Origin: a virus
Reading direction: 5' to 3' (one strand)
Length of the DNA: 64,000 nucleotides
Virus record (IMG/VR): IMGVR_UViG_3300000228_000004
Coordinates: 46,524-110,523 of that record
The position numbers were made by a program, and so were the translations under genes. The notes beneath the pieces were generated by a model. It did no database searches. It was not told the origin of the DNA and saw only the letters and a list, made by a program, of their open reading frames with translations. This document shows positions 34,428 to 42,486 of the stretch, in pieces. How positions within the stretch are numbered: the first letter of the stretch is position 1; each line of letters starts with the position of its first letter.

Positions 34428-36031
34428 GCCTTATCCTCAAATATAGCAACTTCTGTTGTTAATAACATACCAGCAATAGAACTAGCATTAATAAGGGCAA
34501 TTCTTTCGACCTTCAATGGGTCAATGACCCCTGAGTCAAAAAAGTTTTCAATTTTCCCAGTAGAAGCATTAAAACCGTACTCCCACTGATTTTCGCCCCC
34601 GTAATCCATAACATCTGAAGATATATCCAATATTTCATCATAAGAATATCCAGCATTATCTAAAATCGTTTTGAAAGGGGATAATATAGATTCAAATATG
34701 ACTTGTTTCCCTCTTTCTTCATCTGAAAGTTCTCTTTCTAATGACCCTAAACCATCCATTAGGGACAATGAAGCATGGAAGAACGCGCTACCTCCCCCAA
34801 CTACTATCCCCTCTGAAATTGCCGATTTAGTGGCTTCAACGGCATCATCAAATCTATCTTTTTTCTCTGACATTTCAAATTCTGTTTGCGCGCCAACTTT
34901 TATGGTCGCAGCCCCTCCAGATAATCTAGAAATCCTTGTTTTTATTTGGTTTTTGAGTTCCCCATCATCCATATTCTGAACTTGAAGTTTGAGACCATCA
35001 ATCGTCAAATTTATGATTTCTTTATCTCCGCCACCATTCACTATAACGGTGCTCTGTGAATTTATGATAACCTTCTTAGCCTGCCCTAGATCATTTAAAT
35101 CAACTGATGCTAGAACTTTACCAGAACTATCGGAAACCAACGAAGCCCCTGTGGTTAAACAAATATCTTTCAAGAGTTCTTCTTTCATAGAACCAAAACC
35201 AGGAGCTTTCACGGGGTACACTTCGAGTATCCCCCTCATTTTATTGACTACGATAGATGAAAGAGCTTCGCCCTCTATCTCGTCAGCTATGATAAGCAAA
35301 GGTCTTTGGGTTTTCTGAACCTTTTCTAGTATAGGGAGAATATTTATCAATTGTGAAATCTTTCCGTCGGTCACTAAAATGAACGGGTCTTCAAGTTCGG
35401 CTCTGTTTCTTTCTTGGTTAGTGATGAAATGTGGGGAAAGAAACCCTCTTCTAAATTCCATTCCTTCCGTTATTACGAGCTCATCTTTAACCCCAGTGTT
35501 TTCTTCAACTGTTATAATACCATCTTTCCCGACTGCTAGGATGGCGTCAGAAATTATTTTTCCTATTTCAATATCACCATTCGCGGATATAGTAGCAACA
35601 TTGATAATATCCCCATCTTTTATTTCTCTTGATTTTTCTATTATGAAATTTATGACATCTTTAACCGCTTGATCCATCCCTCTTTTCAATGAATTTGGGT
35701 CTACTCCTTCATCAACCGCACTTAAACCATTTTTGAAAATTTCATTGACGAGCACAGTAGATGTAGTTGTCCCATCACCAGCTTCGAACGCGGTATTTGA
35801 GGAAACCTCTTTCACGATTTGGGCACCCATGTCTTGTAGTTTATCTTTTAAAAAAACTTGTTGGGCGACACTGACCCCATCTTTCGTGAGGTATGGTCTT
35901 TTCCCTTCTTCGTGGATGAGTACATTTCTCCCTTTCGGACCCATAGTTACTTTAACCGCGTCACAAAGGCTTTCTATACCCTGAGCTATTTTATTCCTAG
36001 CACTTTCCCCGAAAACTATTTCTTTAGACAT
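34424..36031 (-). CDS. groEL: Chaperonin GroEL (Hsp60)
   Basis: 535 residues, near full length. VTMGPKGRNVLIHEEG near 29, KDGVSVAQQV near 50, DGTTTSTVLVNEIF near 85 (ATPase Asp), and the apical-domain segment GFGSMKEELLKDI near 280 are present, as are RLSGGAATIKVGA and VGGGSAFFHA. The C-terminal GGM-repeat tail of host GroEL is absent (ends VAIFEDKA). It folds proteins with GroES, coupled directly upstream. A phage-encoded GroEL/GroES pair may fold capsid protein, replacing the gp31/host-GroEL arrangement. Confidence 0.93.
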   Translation of the reverse strand: MSKEIVFGESARNKIAQGIESLCDAVKVTMGPKGRNVLIHEEGKRPYLTKDGVSVAQQVFLKDKLQDMGAQIVKEVSSNTAFEAGDGTTTSTVLVNEIFKNGLSAVDEGVDPNSLKRGMDQAVKDVINFIIEKSREIKDGDIINVATISANGDIEIGKIISDAILAVGKDGIITVEENTGVKDELVITEGMEFRRGFLSPHFITNQERNRAELEDPFILVTDGKISQLINILPILEKVQKTQRPLLIIADEIEGEALSSIVVNKMRGILEVYPVKAPGFGSMKEELLKDICLTTGASLVSDSSGKVLASVDLNDLGQAKKVIINSQSTVIVNGGGDKEIINLTIDGLKLQVQNMDDGELKNQIKTRISRLSGGAATIKVGAQTEFEMSEKKDRFDDAVEATKSAISEGIVVGGGSAFFHASLSLMDGLGSLERELSDEERGKQVIFESILSPFKTILDNAGYSYDEILDISSDVMDYGGENQWEYGFNASTGKIENFFDSGVIDPLKVERIALINASSIAGMLLTTEVAIFEDKA

Positions 36032-36305
36032 TCTCTAACACCCCTAATATATTAATTTCTTGAAGAATAACGATCTCTTCACCTTCTACCGTGATCTTAT
36101 GCCCACCGTGCGTTTCATAATAAATCTCATCACCGACTTTCACTTTAGTGACTTCGTCCCCGATTGATAAAATAGTTGCTTTTGTGGTTTTTTCAGTACC
36201 TGAATTAGAGCTTTCTGTTTGAAGAACAATACCAGATTCAGTGATACTTTCTTTTTCGAAAGTCTGTGCTTTAATAATTACTCTGTTACCAATTGGTTTT
36301 ATCAT
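36024..36305 (-). CDS. groES: Co-chaperonin GroES
   Basis: 93 residues: IKPIGNRVIIK at the N-terminus, mobile loop ESITESGIVL near 18-27, KATILSIGDEV and VKVGDEIYYETHGG. This is true GroES rather than the diverged gp31 type. Overlaps groEL by 8 bp; own promoter. Confidence 0.9.
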   Translation of the reverse strand: MIKPIGNRVIIKAQTFEKESITESGIVLQTESSNSGTEKTTKATILSIGDEVTKVKVGDEIYYETHGGHKITVEGEEIVILQEINILGVLENV

Positions 36306-36329
36306 ATAAACTCCTCGTTGTGTGAGTTT

Positions 36330-36362
36330 ATTATACCATTAATACCTTAATTGTAACTTAAC
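36330..36362 (-). promoter_or_regulatory. Promoter for groES-groEL
   Basis: Minus-strand AATGGTATAAT with -10 at 36335-36330 and TTAAGT block upstream; AGGAG ribosome site 8 bases before the groES ATG. Confidence 0.55.
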
Positions 36363-36557
36363 AATACGAGAACGATAAATGGGGGATTAAAATGCGGGAA
36401 TATATTTATTCATCAATTGTGAAATAAACTCTATATAAATCTTTTTGAAGATCTCTAAGAATCAATTAGGTGAAAGTTCCTTAAGTGAACCACCTGGACC
36501 AATATCGTGATATTGTTTCTCTTTAAACAAATCCATAGAATTCATCCCTTTTATTCT

Positions 36558-36644
36558 GGTGCACCCACTCGGACTCGAACCGAGACTCTCTTTCGAGAAG
36601 TGGATTTTAAGTCCACTGCGGCTACCTGATTACGCCATGAGTGC
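36558..36644 (-). tRNA. tRNA-Leu (TAA)
   Basis: Acceptor GCACTCA pairs with TGGGTGC, A73 and an encoded CCA follow. Anticodon loop CTTAAAA gives TAA. A long variable arm (CTCGAAAGAG) and T-arm CGGTTCGAGTCCG are normal for Leu. Confidence 0.9.
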
Positions 36645-36970
36645 ATAGTAACTTTCACATTGATTGGTATTCTTTTCTATGCCCAAATACCTTGTAAAAT
36701 GTAAGTATGTTCTATGGGCAACTTACAAGTTTTTGAAAATTATACTTTACTAACCTACTTATCAGTATTTGCAACTACTTCAAAGCGTAACCACACAGGA
36801 GTCCAGGACAGGTTTATTTTTTCAGTGTCTATTCAAACACTCTGCTCTTGATATTACAGGTATAATTTTTATTTTAAGAGTTTTATCTCTTGAGTCTGAT
36901 AGTGTTTGGGTATAAACCCCTCTCGCATAACTCATAAAAATCTTCAATGGAAACTTTTATGAATTATTTT
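36645..36970 (-). other. Intergenic region with unresolved structured RNA
   Basis: No ORF supported. It holds inverted repeats such as ATTCATAAAAG/CTTTTATGAG near 36930-36966, and tRNA-arm-like words near 36830-36920 (CAGACTCAAGAG, AGTGTTTGAATAGACACT on minus) that do not assemble into a canonical tRNA. Confidence 0.35.
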
Positions 36971-36976
36971 TAATTT

Positions 36977-37052
36977 TGGTTGCTCGTTGTGGATTTGAAC
37001 CACATTATAAGAGCTTATGAGACTCCCCCAGATACCTACCTGCCACCAGCTA
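36977..37052 (-). tRNA. tRNA-Met-like (CAT), acceptor stem not paired
   Basis: Anticodon arm GAGT-CTCATAA-GCTC with CAT, T-arm GTGGTTCAAATCCAC, then ACGAGCA, A73 and CCA. The D-arm (CAGGTAGGTATCTG) is present, but the 5' strand TAGCTGG does not complement ACGAGCA. The intact CCA suggests function; the mismatch is unexplained. Confidence 0.5.
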
Positions 37053-37216
37053 TAATATAATCTAACTTTAGTTTCCTGTTACACTCAGTATTTAGACCAA
37101 GTTCAGTGGTATTTCAACCATTGTTAGATGTTGTTCTCAATTTTCTCGAGTATTCGCGTTACCTACATGATACGAAATAAATCACGATTGTTTTTGATTT
37201 ACAACAAACCTTTAAC

Positions 37217-37270
37217 ACTTGAAACACCTATGTGATAGAAATATTCTGTAGTATAATAGGCGTTTCAAGT
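37217..37270 (-). other. Inverted repeat hairpin between tRNA genes
   Basis: A 15-nt inverted repeat with one mismatch (37217-37231 and 37256-37270) around a 24-nt loop. Could be a processing signal or terminator; no long T tract follows. Confidence 0.4.
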
Positions 37271-37297
37271 ACTAAATTGTTTGAACTTCATATTTTT

Positions 37298-37372
37298 TGG
37301 TTGGTCGTATAGGATTCGAACCTACAACCATTCCGTTATGAGCGGAATGCTCTACCATTGAGCTAACGACCA
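37298..37372 (-). tRNA. tRNA with CAT anticodon (Met or Ile2)
   Basis: Acceptor TGGTCGT/ACGACCA with A73 and encoded CCA, D-arm TAGCTCAATGGTAGAGC, anticodon loop CTCATAA, T-arm TGTAGGTTCGAATCCTATA. All arms pair. The CAT anticodon could be Met or lysidine-modified Ile. Confidence 0.9.
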
Positions 37373-37410
37373 ATAAACACCAAGGTTCTTTTATATAGCG
37401 TCGTCTTGGT

Positions 37411-37713
37411 TTACCAACGCTGTTTATTTTTATAATTTTTTTCTGCTATTTCTAATTTACCGTAAAACTCTTCATTATCTTTTTCTAGATTTATATTAAT
37501 GATATGGTATCGTAAATTACCAATATATTCTAATACTTTTTCCTTACTTTGATTAATAAGCACTTGCTCTAATTCTAGTAACTTGTTTTGTTTATCTTTT
37601 TCATATCTTTTCTTTTCAAGAAGAAAAAATAATATGAATAGTGAAGAAGAAGCCACTAATATACCAGAAAAGTATAATAAAAATAAGTTTCCTGTTTGTA
37701 CTAAAATTCCCAT
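37411..37713 (-). CDS. Single-pass membrane protein with coiled coil, 100 aa
   Basis: N-terminal transmembrane segment (LFLLYFSGILVASSSLFILFF, residues 10-30) followed by a charged helix EKKRYEKDKQNKLLELEQVL. Topology resembles small inner-membrane phage proteins such as Rz-type spanins, but no partner is seen. Function unknown. Confidence 0.55.
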   Translation of the reverse strand: MGILVQTGNLFLLYFSGILVASSSLFILFFLLEKKRYEKDKQNKLLELEQVLINQSKEKVLEYIGNLRYHIININLEKDNEEFYGKLEIAEKNYKNKQRW

Positions 37714-37854
37714 ACATTTTCTTTCGTAATCAGATTTTTAAGTTTGTTAGTATTTTCTATGGTCAACTAACATTTTTTAAAAGACAAGTATATTCTATGC
37801 CCACCTTGTTTTCTGGGCAATAATTAAACTCTACATTCCGCACCAATTCAATCA

Positions 37855-37950
37855 TTAACTCCAAAAAAGCCTACAATACTCCAATCCTAAGATGCCTTGC
37901 GCAAGGTCTACGCAGGTTTGCCGGAGTGACTATAAGCTTTTTGGAATTAA
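37855..37950 (-). ncRNA. Promoter-driven hairpin RNA E
   Basis: Outer inverted repeat 37855-37870 with 37936-37950, an inner helix ACTCC/GGAGT, and an apical CCTTGCGCAAGG palindrome. It stands alone, 45 bases downstream of a consensus promoter, with no ORF. Confidence 0.5.
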
Positions 37951-37994
37951 CAATGGGTGGTAAAATAACATAAGGTTTAATCCTTATATGTTAT

Positions 37995-38025
37995 ATTATA
38001 CCGTAAGTAAGCTTAAAACTCACTT
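37995..38025 (-). promoter_or_regulatory. Phage promoter for RNA E
   Basis: Minus-strand TTTTAAGCTTACTTACGG then TATAAT at 38000-37995. Confidence 0.65.
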
Positions 38026-38033
38026 AAACTCGG

Positions 38034-38174
38034 TAATTAACAACTAAGTTTCATTAAGTTCTTTTTCCTTCCGAACGCTCACGGTTGCCCACACGGACAC
38101 ATACCTCTCTTGGGCATTACCTCGGTCTTACTTCTCAAGAGTATAAGAACTTAATGAAACTTAGTTGTTTATTA
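38034..38174 (-). ncRNA. Promoter-driven long-stem RNA F
   Basis: A 29-nt inverted repeat with one mismatch (38034-38062 and 38146-38174) encloses ~83 nt with nested helices (GCCCA/TGGGC, ACCG/CGGT-type). A consensus promoter ends 6 bases upstream. No ORF. The outer-stem architecture recalls the 33.4-34.0 kb units, though the ATTACAG core is absent. Confidence 0.55.
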
Positions 38175-38179
38175 CTTAT

Positions 38180-38210
38180 ATTATACCCTAAGTAATCTTA
38201 AAGCTCACTT
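38180..38210 (-). promoter_or_regulatory. Phage promoter for RNA F
   Basis: Minus-strand CTTTAAGATTACTTAGGG then TATAAT at 38185-38180. Confidence 0.6.
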
Positions 38211-38237
38211 AAAATATTGTATATATTTCATAAAAAT

Positions 38238-38313
38238 AACTCTAAAAAATTATCTTGCCACGGTCATTATAGAGGCTTCGGAGGTTTTAACCTCTAGATA
38301 TTTTTTTAGAGTT
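38238..38313 (-). ncRNA. Hairpin RNA G
   Basis: Outer stem 38238-38249 with 38302-38313, inner helix TAGAGG/CCTCTA. It directly follows the tRNA-like sequence at 38316-38402 in the direction of transcription, so it may be its 3' processing or termination hairpin. Confidence 0.45.
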
Positions 38314-38315
38314 AA

Positions 38316-38402
38316 TGGTGAGTCTGGGTGGAGTTGAACCACCATCTCCTTTTGGGAGCACACGCATTAAGATATCCTTTTACAGACACCCATTCTAGAC
38401 TC
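38316..38402 (-). tRNA. tRNA-like, class II (long variable arm), identity unresolved
   Basis: Acceptor GAGTCT/AGACTC, A73 and CCA, T-arm GGTGGTTCAACTCCACC and a variable stem CTCC/GGAG are clear. The D-arm and anticodon region are irregular; a loop CTTAATGC could carry TAA (Leu) with one extra base. Confidence 0.45.
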
Positions 38403-38448
38403 ATAATTTACAGAACTTAAAGGTCTAATGCCACCATTTATATGTTAT

Positions 38449-38480
38449 ATTATACCGTAAGTAAGCTTAAAGCTCGCTTA
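38449..38480 (-). promoter_or_regulatory. Phage promoter for the 38.4 kb tRNA-like/RNA G unit
   Basis: Minus-strand TTTAAGCTTACTTACGG then TATAAT at 38454-38449. Confidence 0.65.
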
Positions 38481-38513
38481 AATTTCAATAATATTGAATT
38501 TTCATGTAATAAT

Positions 38514-39293
38514 TTAATTTATATCGATTTTTTCAATTTCAGTTGAAGTAACATACCCTGAAAATTTGAATCCCAATTTTTCTATTTCATTCACGAAGGG
38601 GGTATAGTCCATTGAATCATCGTCTTGACCGGAAATTTTAACTATCTTAACTTCTCGCACTTTCACCTCGTGTAATAAAAATTCATCACTACTCCAAACT
38701 TTACTGGTCTTTTTTGAGATTGACGCCCTTATTTTTTCTATGAGTTCCTTCGTGATAATTTTTTTAGATTCATCCATATACCACTTCATAAATTGAGCCT
38801 TTCCCGTACCGTCGAGTTTTTTTGAGGCTGACCCAATACTAAATCGGTCTTCCACACCGAAATATTCCATCATCTTTTTATTCATGGGTACAGTGAACTC
38901 ATTATTTATCACATAATCCTTTTCAGTCATAATTGGATTAAGCCATTTATAACCGCTCCTTGATAATTGAGAATTGAAATCGGTACCAGCATCAAACGAA
39001 GATACACCAGAAACAGATACTAAGAACCGAGCTTGTCTTCTGGCGCCAGTAGAAATACCCTCGCCACCACGCTTGAAAACTGAAATAGTTTTCTTTTGAC
39101 CAATTAAGCCCTTTAAAGTTATCAATCCTTCTATATCGGTCACATGGTACGCTAATTCGACTGGTTTATTGAAATCTCTCATTATAGTCTGAGTTAGTGG
39201 TAAAAAGCCATGAGACGCCATTTCCCATTCTTTCATCGCTGATTTATTGTCTATATATCTTTCAAATACGGTATTTATGGCTTGTCTGAACAT
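38514..39293 (-). CDS. Hypothetical protein with N-terminal leader and YHVT motif, 259 aa
   Basis: Starts MFRQAINTVFERY, a variant of the leader shared by many genes at 43-64 kb. VELAYHVTDIEGLITL and KKTISVFKRGGEG near 45-75 match the FHLTN...ISTFTVGG words of 40303-41143, so the two are relatives. The layout (His-x-Thr, then I-S-x-F) recalls ADP-ribosyltransferase-like or head-internal proteins, unproven. Confidence 0.6.
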   Translation of the reverse strand: MFRQAINTVFERYIDNKSAMKEWEMASHGFLPLTQTIMRDFNKPVELAYHVTDIEGLITLKGLIGQKKTISVFKRGGEGISTGARRQARFLVSVSGVSSFDAGTDFNSQLSRSGYKWLNPIMTEKDYVINNEFTVPMNKKMMEYFGVEDRFSIGSASKKLDGTGKAQFMKWYMDESKKIITKELIEKIRASISKKTSKVWSSDEFLLHEVKVREVKIVKISGQDDDSMDYTPFVNEIEKLGFKFSGYVTSTEIEKIDIN

Positions 39294-39365
39294 ATAGTCC
39301 CCTCTTAATGATTTTCAAAAATTACAAAGTAGTATTCTCTGAAAATGATTAAAGAATTGTGACCC

Positions 39366-39491
39366 TCAAGGATCTTTTTTTACATATAATCGCATAAAAT
39401 TTTCCTCTGAAGAGAAATAGGGTCTTGTTTCAACCCTCGAAATTTTAATTGACCATATTTGTTGTCCACTTGCAAGGTTTCGACTACTCAT
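39366..39491 (-). CDS. Small protein, 41 aa
   Basis: MSSRNLASGQQIWSIKIS... preceded by AAAGGAG 6 bases before the ATG; ends with a TGA at 39366. Codon use matches neighbours. Not recognised. Confidence 0.5.
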   Translation of the reverse strand: MSSRNLASGQQIWSIKISRVETRPYFSSEENFMRLYVKKDP

Positions 39492-39537
39492 CGTGACTCC
39501 TTTAGTTCTGGAAATGTGTAGCATGCTACGGAAATAT

Positions 39538-39717
39538 TTAATTTGTTTTTTCAGAGATAATGTAAATTATGAGATTATCGAATATACTAAATGTATCTAT
39601 TATATACGCAGTAGATAGGATCGTAATTTGAGAGTTTTTCTTGGGTAGTTGGTACTGTTCCTCTTCGGTGTATTCAAAGATAGTTTTACCATTTAGGGAA
39701 AATTTTAAAGTATACAA
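39538..39717 (-). CDS. Small protein with probable TTG start, 59 aa
   Basis: TTG at 39717 with AGAGG eight bases upstream; encodes YTLKFSLNGKTIFEYTEEE and a hydrophobic C-terminal stretch IDTFSIFDNLIIYIIS that may be membrane-associated. The upstream 29-aa ORF stops close by, suggesting coupling. Confidence 0.45.
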   Translation of the reverse strand: MYTLKFSLNGKTIFEYTEEEQYQLPKKNSQITILSTAYIIDTFSIFDNLIIYIISEKTN

Positions 39718-39721
39718 AGTA

Positions 39722-39811
39722 TCATACCTCTTTTTTAGAGGTATTTAACGCACGGTAAGATTCCGTGAACATGTACGCAATAAGCCCACCGCCATAGGTT
39801 TCCGTGAACAT
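39722..39811 (-). CDS. Very small protein, 29 aa
   Basis: MFTETYGGGLIAYMFTESYRAL, starting 8 bases after the 39820 gene's stop and ending just before the TTG gene. An internal MFTE repeat. Weakly supported. Confidence 0.35.
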   Translation of the reverse strand: MFTETYGGGLIAYMFTESYRALNTSKKEV

Positions 39812-39819
39812 ATTTCGTT

Positions 39820-40299
39820 TCAAACCTTCAACAAACGGTCTGCGACATGCGATGCTGCCCAAGCTTCTGGTTTTACTTTCGGGGTAATCCCATTTACACC
39901 CTTAATGTACCCGATAGCCTGATGTAACGCGACTGAAGAGCCATGCATTATATTCGGATTAATATCCAAATGAACTTCAAAATACCTACCTTTCAACACA
40001 TCGGATAACTGGGTCACGATAGATGAAACTTTAAAAACTTCATTCATCATTCTTAACGATGGGCGACCAGGATCTTTATCAAAATCTCTTTCAAATGAGA
40101 CTTCCCCGAAAATTTTATTGTTGTCTTTTTCATAAACAACTATCGCCGTAACAAATCTCGCATGCCAATGACCACCCTTCCTGAATTTTTGGCTGTCGCA
40201 CCCAAGATATATTTTCGCAGATGGGTTGTCTTTTATATAATCAATAACTTCTTTTAAGTTTATTTTAAATTCTTTTGAGTTTATTTTTCTAGTTTTCAA
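39820..40299 (-). CDS. DUF458/YkuK-type RNase H-like protein
   Basis: 159 residues: KIYLGCDSQKFRKGG near 28-42, VTAIVVYEK, and EVHLDINPN near 108 follow the RNase H-like DUF458 family (CDSQ...DxN). Expected nuclease-like fold; activity unproven. Three bases from the upstream gene. Confidence 0.6.
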   Translation of the reverse strand: MKTRKINSKEFKINLKEVIDYIKDNPSAKIYLGCDSQKFRKGGHWHARFVTAIVVYEKDNNKIFGEVSFERDFDKDPGRPSLRMMNEVFKVSSIVTQLSDVLKGRYFEVHLDINPNIMHGSSVALHQAIGYIKGVNGITPKVKPEAWAASHVADRLLKV

Positions 40300-40302
40300 T
40301 TT

Positions 40303-41143
40303 TCATTCCTCTATTGTCAATTCACTTAGTCCCCTAGAAGGAAATATTCCAGCGTATTTGATATCATTTTTTTCACAGAAAGACCGTATTTTACCATTGT
40401 CTGAATTCAAAGAATATACACTATCGATTTTGAATTTAGTTAAAATGACCTCATTGTATTTCATTTCTGCCGCATTATCCAAGAATTTTTGAAGTTCTTT
40501 GTAACCTCCGCCATCAATCCATTTTTCTATTTTTTTGAAATACGACTTTTGAAATTCTAATTGTTGCTTGACAGGAAGATTTTTTATTTTTTGTAAAACC
40601 AATTCTTCTGTTTGATCCTGTGGTGAAAAATCAACCCCAAATTCTTTAAAAATAGAAGTTATGACACCATCAATGGAAAATGTGAGTTTGAACTTACTAG
40701 CTCTTTCAGGTGAATCGTGGTTTATCCACCTTACACCATTTTCATCGACAGTAGTCCAAATATCACTTTTCCCCGTATTACTTCTGTTCCAGTAAGAACG
40801 GTTAGGCAGTTTGGTTGGGACGGTAATCGAGCCAACTCAGGACCTCCAACGGTGAAAGTAGATATTTGCGCATTTGTTTTAGAAATATTTTTGAGAGTTT
40901 CGAGGTGAACCTCATTCGTAAGATGAAAACTCTTGACTCCTTCTTGAGAATACCCTAATCTTTTCATCATCGGTAAAAAAGAGGAATTGCTCTATTAGAA
41001 ATCAAAGTATTATAGCCCCTTTTCATACCAGCGATTTTACTTAACTCTTCTTTTAAATATTGAATACTCTTTATAGCTTCTTTAATCAATGAGTAACCTT
41101 TCTGCGTTGTTTCTTTTGGGTATTTAACGATTTGAGAATCCAT
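40303..41143 (-). pseudogene. YHVT/ISTFT-family protein, two frameshifts
   Basis: Three frames combine. Frame 1 from ATG 41143 (GYSLIKEAIKSIQYLKEEL ... NRAIPLF). Frame 2 resumes LPMMKRLGYSQEG, SFHLTNEVHLETLK, AQISTFTVGGPELARLPS. Frame 3 resumes RSYWNRSNTGKSDIW, HDSPERASKF and continues to SELTIEE. The first break is a T run (six T where seven keep the frame) near 40990; the second is near 40805. Related to 38514-39293. Function unknown. Confidence 0.55.
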
Positions 41144-41171
41144 GGGGATAAGTTATATTACATTCAATTGC

Positions 41172-41326
41172 TATCGATTTTTCTGAAGATATATCGCACC
41201 ATCAGGCGGTATAGTATTAAACCCTTATGGATATCCTGGATCGTTCTATGCCGCGTCATCTGTATCTTTGGTATATTCTAGATAACTTCAGAACCCGTCT
41301 TTGATATATCTTCAGAAAAATTGATA
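41172..41326 (-). ncRNA. Long-stem RNA element H
   Basis: A 24-nt inverted repeat (41172-41195, 41303-41326) with a single G-T wobble-type difference encloses 107 nt without an ORF. Similar in outline to units A-D and F but lacks their conserved core. Confidence 0.45.
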
Positions 41327-41436
41327 GTTTACTATTTATAACAAACGCTCAAACTTTTTCCATAGGGTAATCGTGGCTTTCGTACCCAATTATTTGGAAC
41401 TATTTACGGTGAACGAAAATACACTTTTACTTACGG

Positions 41437-41511
41437 TACTCCATGAGGGACTCGAACCCCCAATCCAACAGGTCGAAACCGATTGCTCTATACATTTGAG
41501 CCAATGAAGTA
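41437..41511 (-). tRNA. tRNA-Arg (TCG)
   Basis: Acceptor TACTTCA/TGGAGTA, D-arm TTGGCTCAAATGTATAGAGC, anticodon loop TTTCGAC (TCG), T-arm GGGGTTCGAGTCCC. CCA not encoded. Confidence 0.75.
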
Positions 41512-41520
41512 TATATTCGG

Positions 41521-41593
41521 GGTAGATAATGGGAATTGAACCCAGATAACTCGTGCCACAGACAAGGATACTTACCATTGTACTATATCCACC
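41521..41593 (-). tRNA. tRNA-His (GTG)
   Basis: An extra G at -1 opposite C73, the His hallmark; acceptor GTGGATA/TATCTAC; anticodon stem CTTGT/ACGAG with loop CTGTGGC (GTG); T-arm TGGGTTCAATTCCCA. Confidence 0.88.
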
Positions 41594-41602
41594 ATACATC
41601 GT

Positions 41603-41746
41603 TTATCTTTTTAAGGTAAACCCTTTATTCTTATCTTTAATTTTTATTTCTACTCTATCGTTGAAATGAACTACTCTGAAATCAATATTTTCTTTCAGAC
41701 CTTTATTTTTCAAAACTGTTATGAGTTGCTTTTGCTTAAATGTCAT
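41603..41746 (-). CDS. Small basic protein, 47 aa
   Basis: I place the start at MTFKQKQLITVLKNKG (41746), preceded by GGGGGAC, rather than the upstream Met. Basic and beta-rich (DFRVVHFNDRVEIKIK). Not recognised. Confidence 0.5.
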   Translation of the reverse strand: MTFKQKQLITVLKNKGLKENIDFRVVHFNDRVEIKIKDKNKGFTLKR

Positions 41747-41810
41747 AATTGTCCCCCGTCTTATCATCATTTTCCTTATATTATTTTTGAGCGAGTGTAA
41801 CACGGATGAG

Positions 41811-42053
41811 CTACGCGCGCAAGTTTTGCATGAAGTTCAATACTTCTATTGTCAATTTATTCCCGTCACCATAAGGAAAGTTTATCTTACCTACTTTAGT
41901 GTGACTAGGTTTATATTCGAAATCATAAGAAAACTCATAAATATCGTAAGAACACATTTCACCATTACTTGGAATTCCGGATGGTTTCGTACGGTGAACG
42001 CCGATCTTTGTGAATGGTAAATTATCATTTACCCTTATTTCTATGAACATCAT
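41811..42053 (-). CDS. Hypothetical protein, 80 aa
   Basis: MMFIEIRVNDNLPFTKIGV..., beta-rich with SYDIYEFSYDFEYKPS. Between two tRNA clusters. Not recognised. Confidence 0.5.
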   Translation of the reverse strand: MMFIEIRVNDNLPFTKIGVHRTKPSGIPSNGEMCSYDIYEFSYDFEYKPSHTKVGKINFPYGDGNKLTIEVLNFMQNLRA

Positions 42054-42191
42054 TTTAAACCTTTTTATACTTTTATACGAGATAGAGGGTAAAACCCCTC
42101 CTCTTCAAATACTTGATTGTTATGATTTCAGTTTCCTTGTTGAACAAGTACTCACACCATTTACCACGGGAAGGTAATCAATACAAATGGC

Positions 42192-42263
42192 AGCCCATAG
42201 AGGGATTTGAACCCCCGACCGCTTCATTACAAGTGAAGTGCTCTACCACTGAGCTATGTGGGC
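42192..42263 (-). tRNA. tRNA-Thr (TGT)
   Basis: Acceptor GCCCACA/TATGGGC with one C-A mismatch, D-arm TAGCTCAGTGGTAGAGC, anticodon loop CTTGTAA (TGT), T-arm CGGGGGTTCAAATCCCTC. CCA not encoded. Confidence 0.85.
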
Positions 42264-42311
42264 ATTTGTGCGGTGTTATACATCTACGCAAAGAAGTAAC
42301 CCAATTTATTT

Positions 42312-42386
42312 TGGTTGACGCAGAAGGATTCGAACCTCCAACCTCTTGGTTCAAAACCAAGCATTCTGCCGTTGAATTATACGTCA
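42312..42386 (-). tRNA. tRNA-Gln (TTG)
   Basis: Acceptor TGACGTA/TGCGTCA, A73 and encoded CCA; anticodon stem CTTGG/CCAAG with loop TTTTGAA (TTG); T-arm GGAGGTTCGAATCCTTC. Confidence 0.88.
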
Positions 42387-42389
42387 ATA

Positions 42390-42476
42390 TGGAGGAAGAT
42401 GTGGGTAACGACCCCACTCAGGTTTTACCCAGACTCCGTTTAGCAAACGGGCACATTACCTTTCTGTCAATCTTCC
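42390..42476 (-). tRNA. tRNA-Ser (GCT)
   Basis: Acceptor GGAAGAT/ATCTTCC, then T and CCA. Anticodon loop TTGCTAA (GCT), long variable arm. The T-loop GTCGTTA lacks the usual TTC start but the stem GTGGG/CCCAC is perfect, as in the tmRNA here. Confidence 0.85.
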
Positions 42477-42486
42477 ATTTTTGAAC

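Noticed and set aside
34671-35984. Several long plus-strand ORFs opposite groEL
   Set aside because: They are antisense shadows of groEL codons; serine-rich, no ribosome sites, no family resemblance.
36860-36875. A plus-strand GGTATAAT
   Set aside because: No upstream TTAAGC block and no plus-strand gene follows.
42113-42484. A 123-codon plus-strand ORF with repeated EPPT-like words
   Set aside because: It lies over three tRNA genes (Thr, Gln, Ser); the repeated words are translations of T-arm and acceptor sequences.
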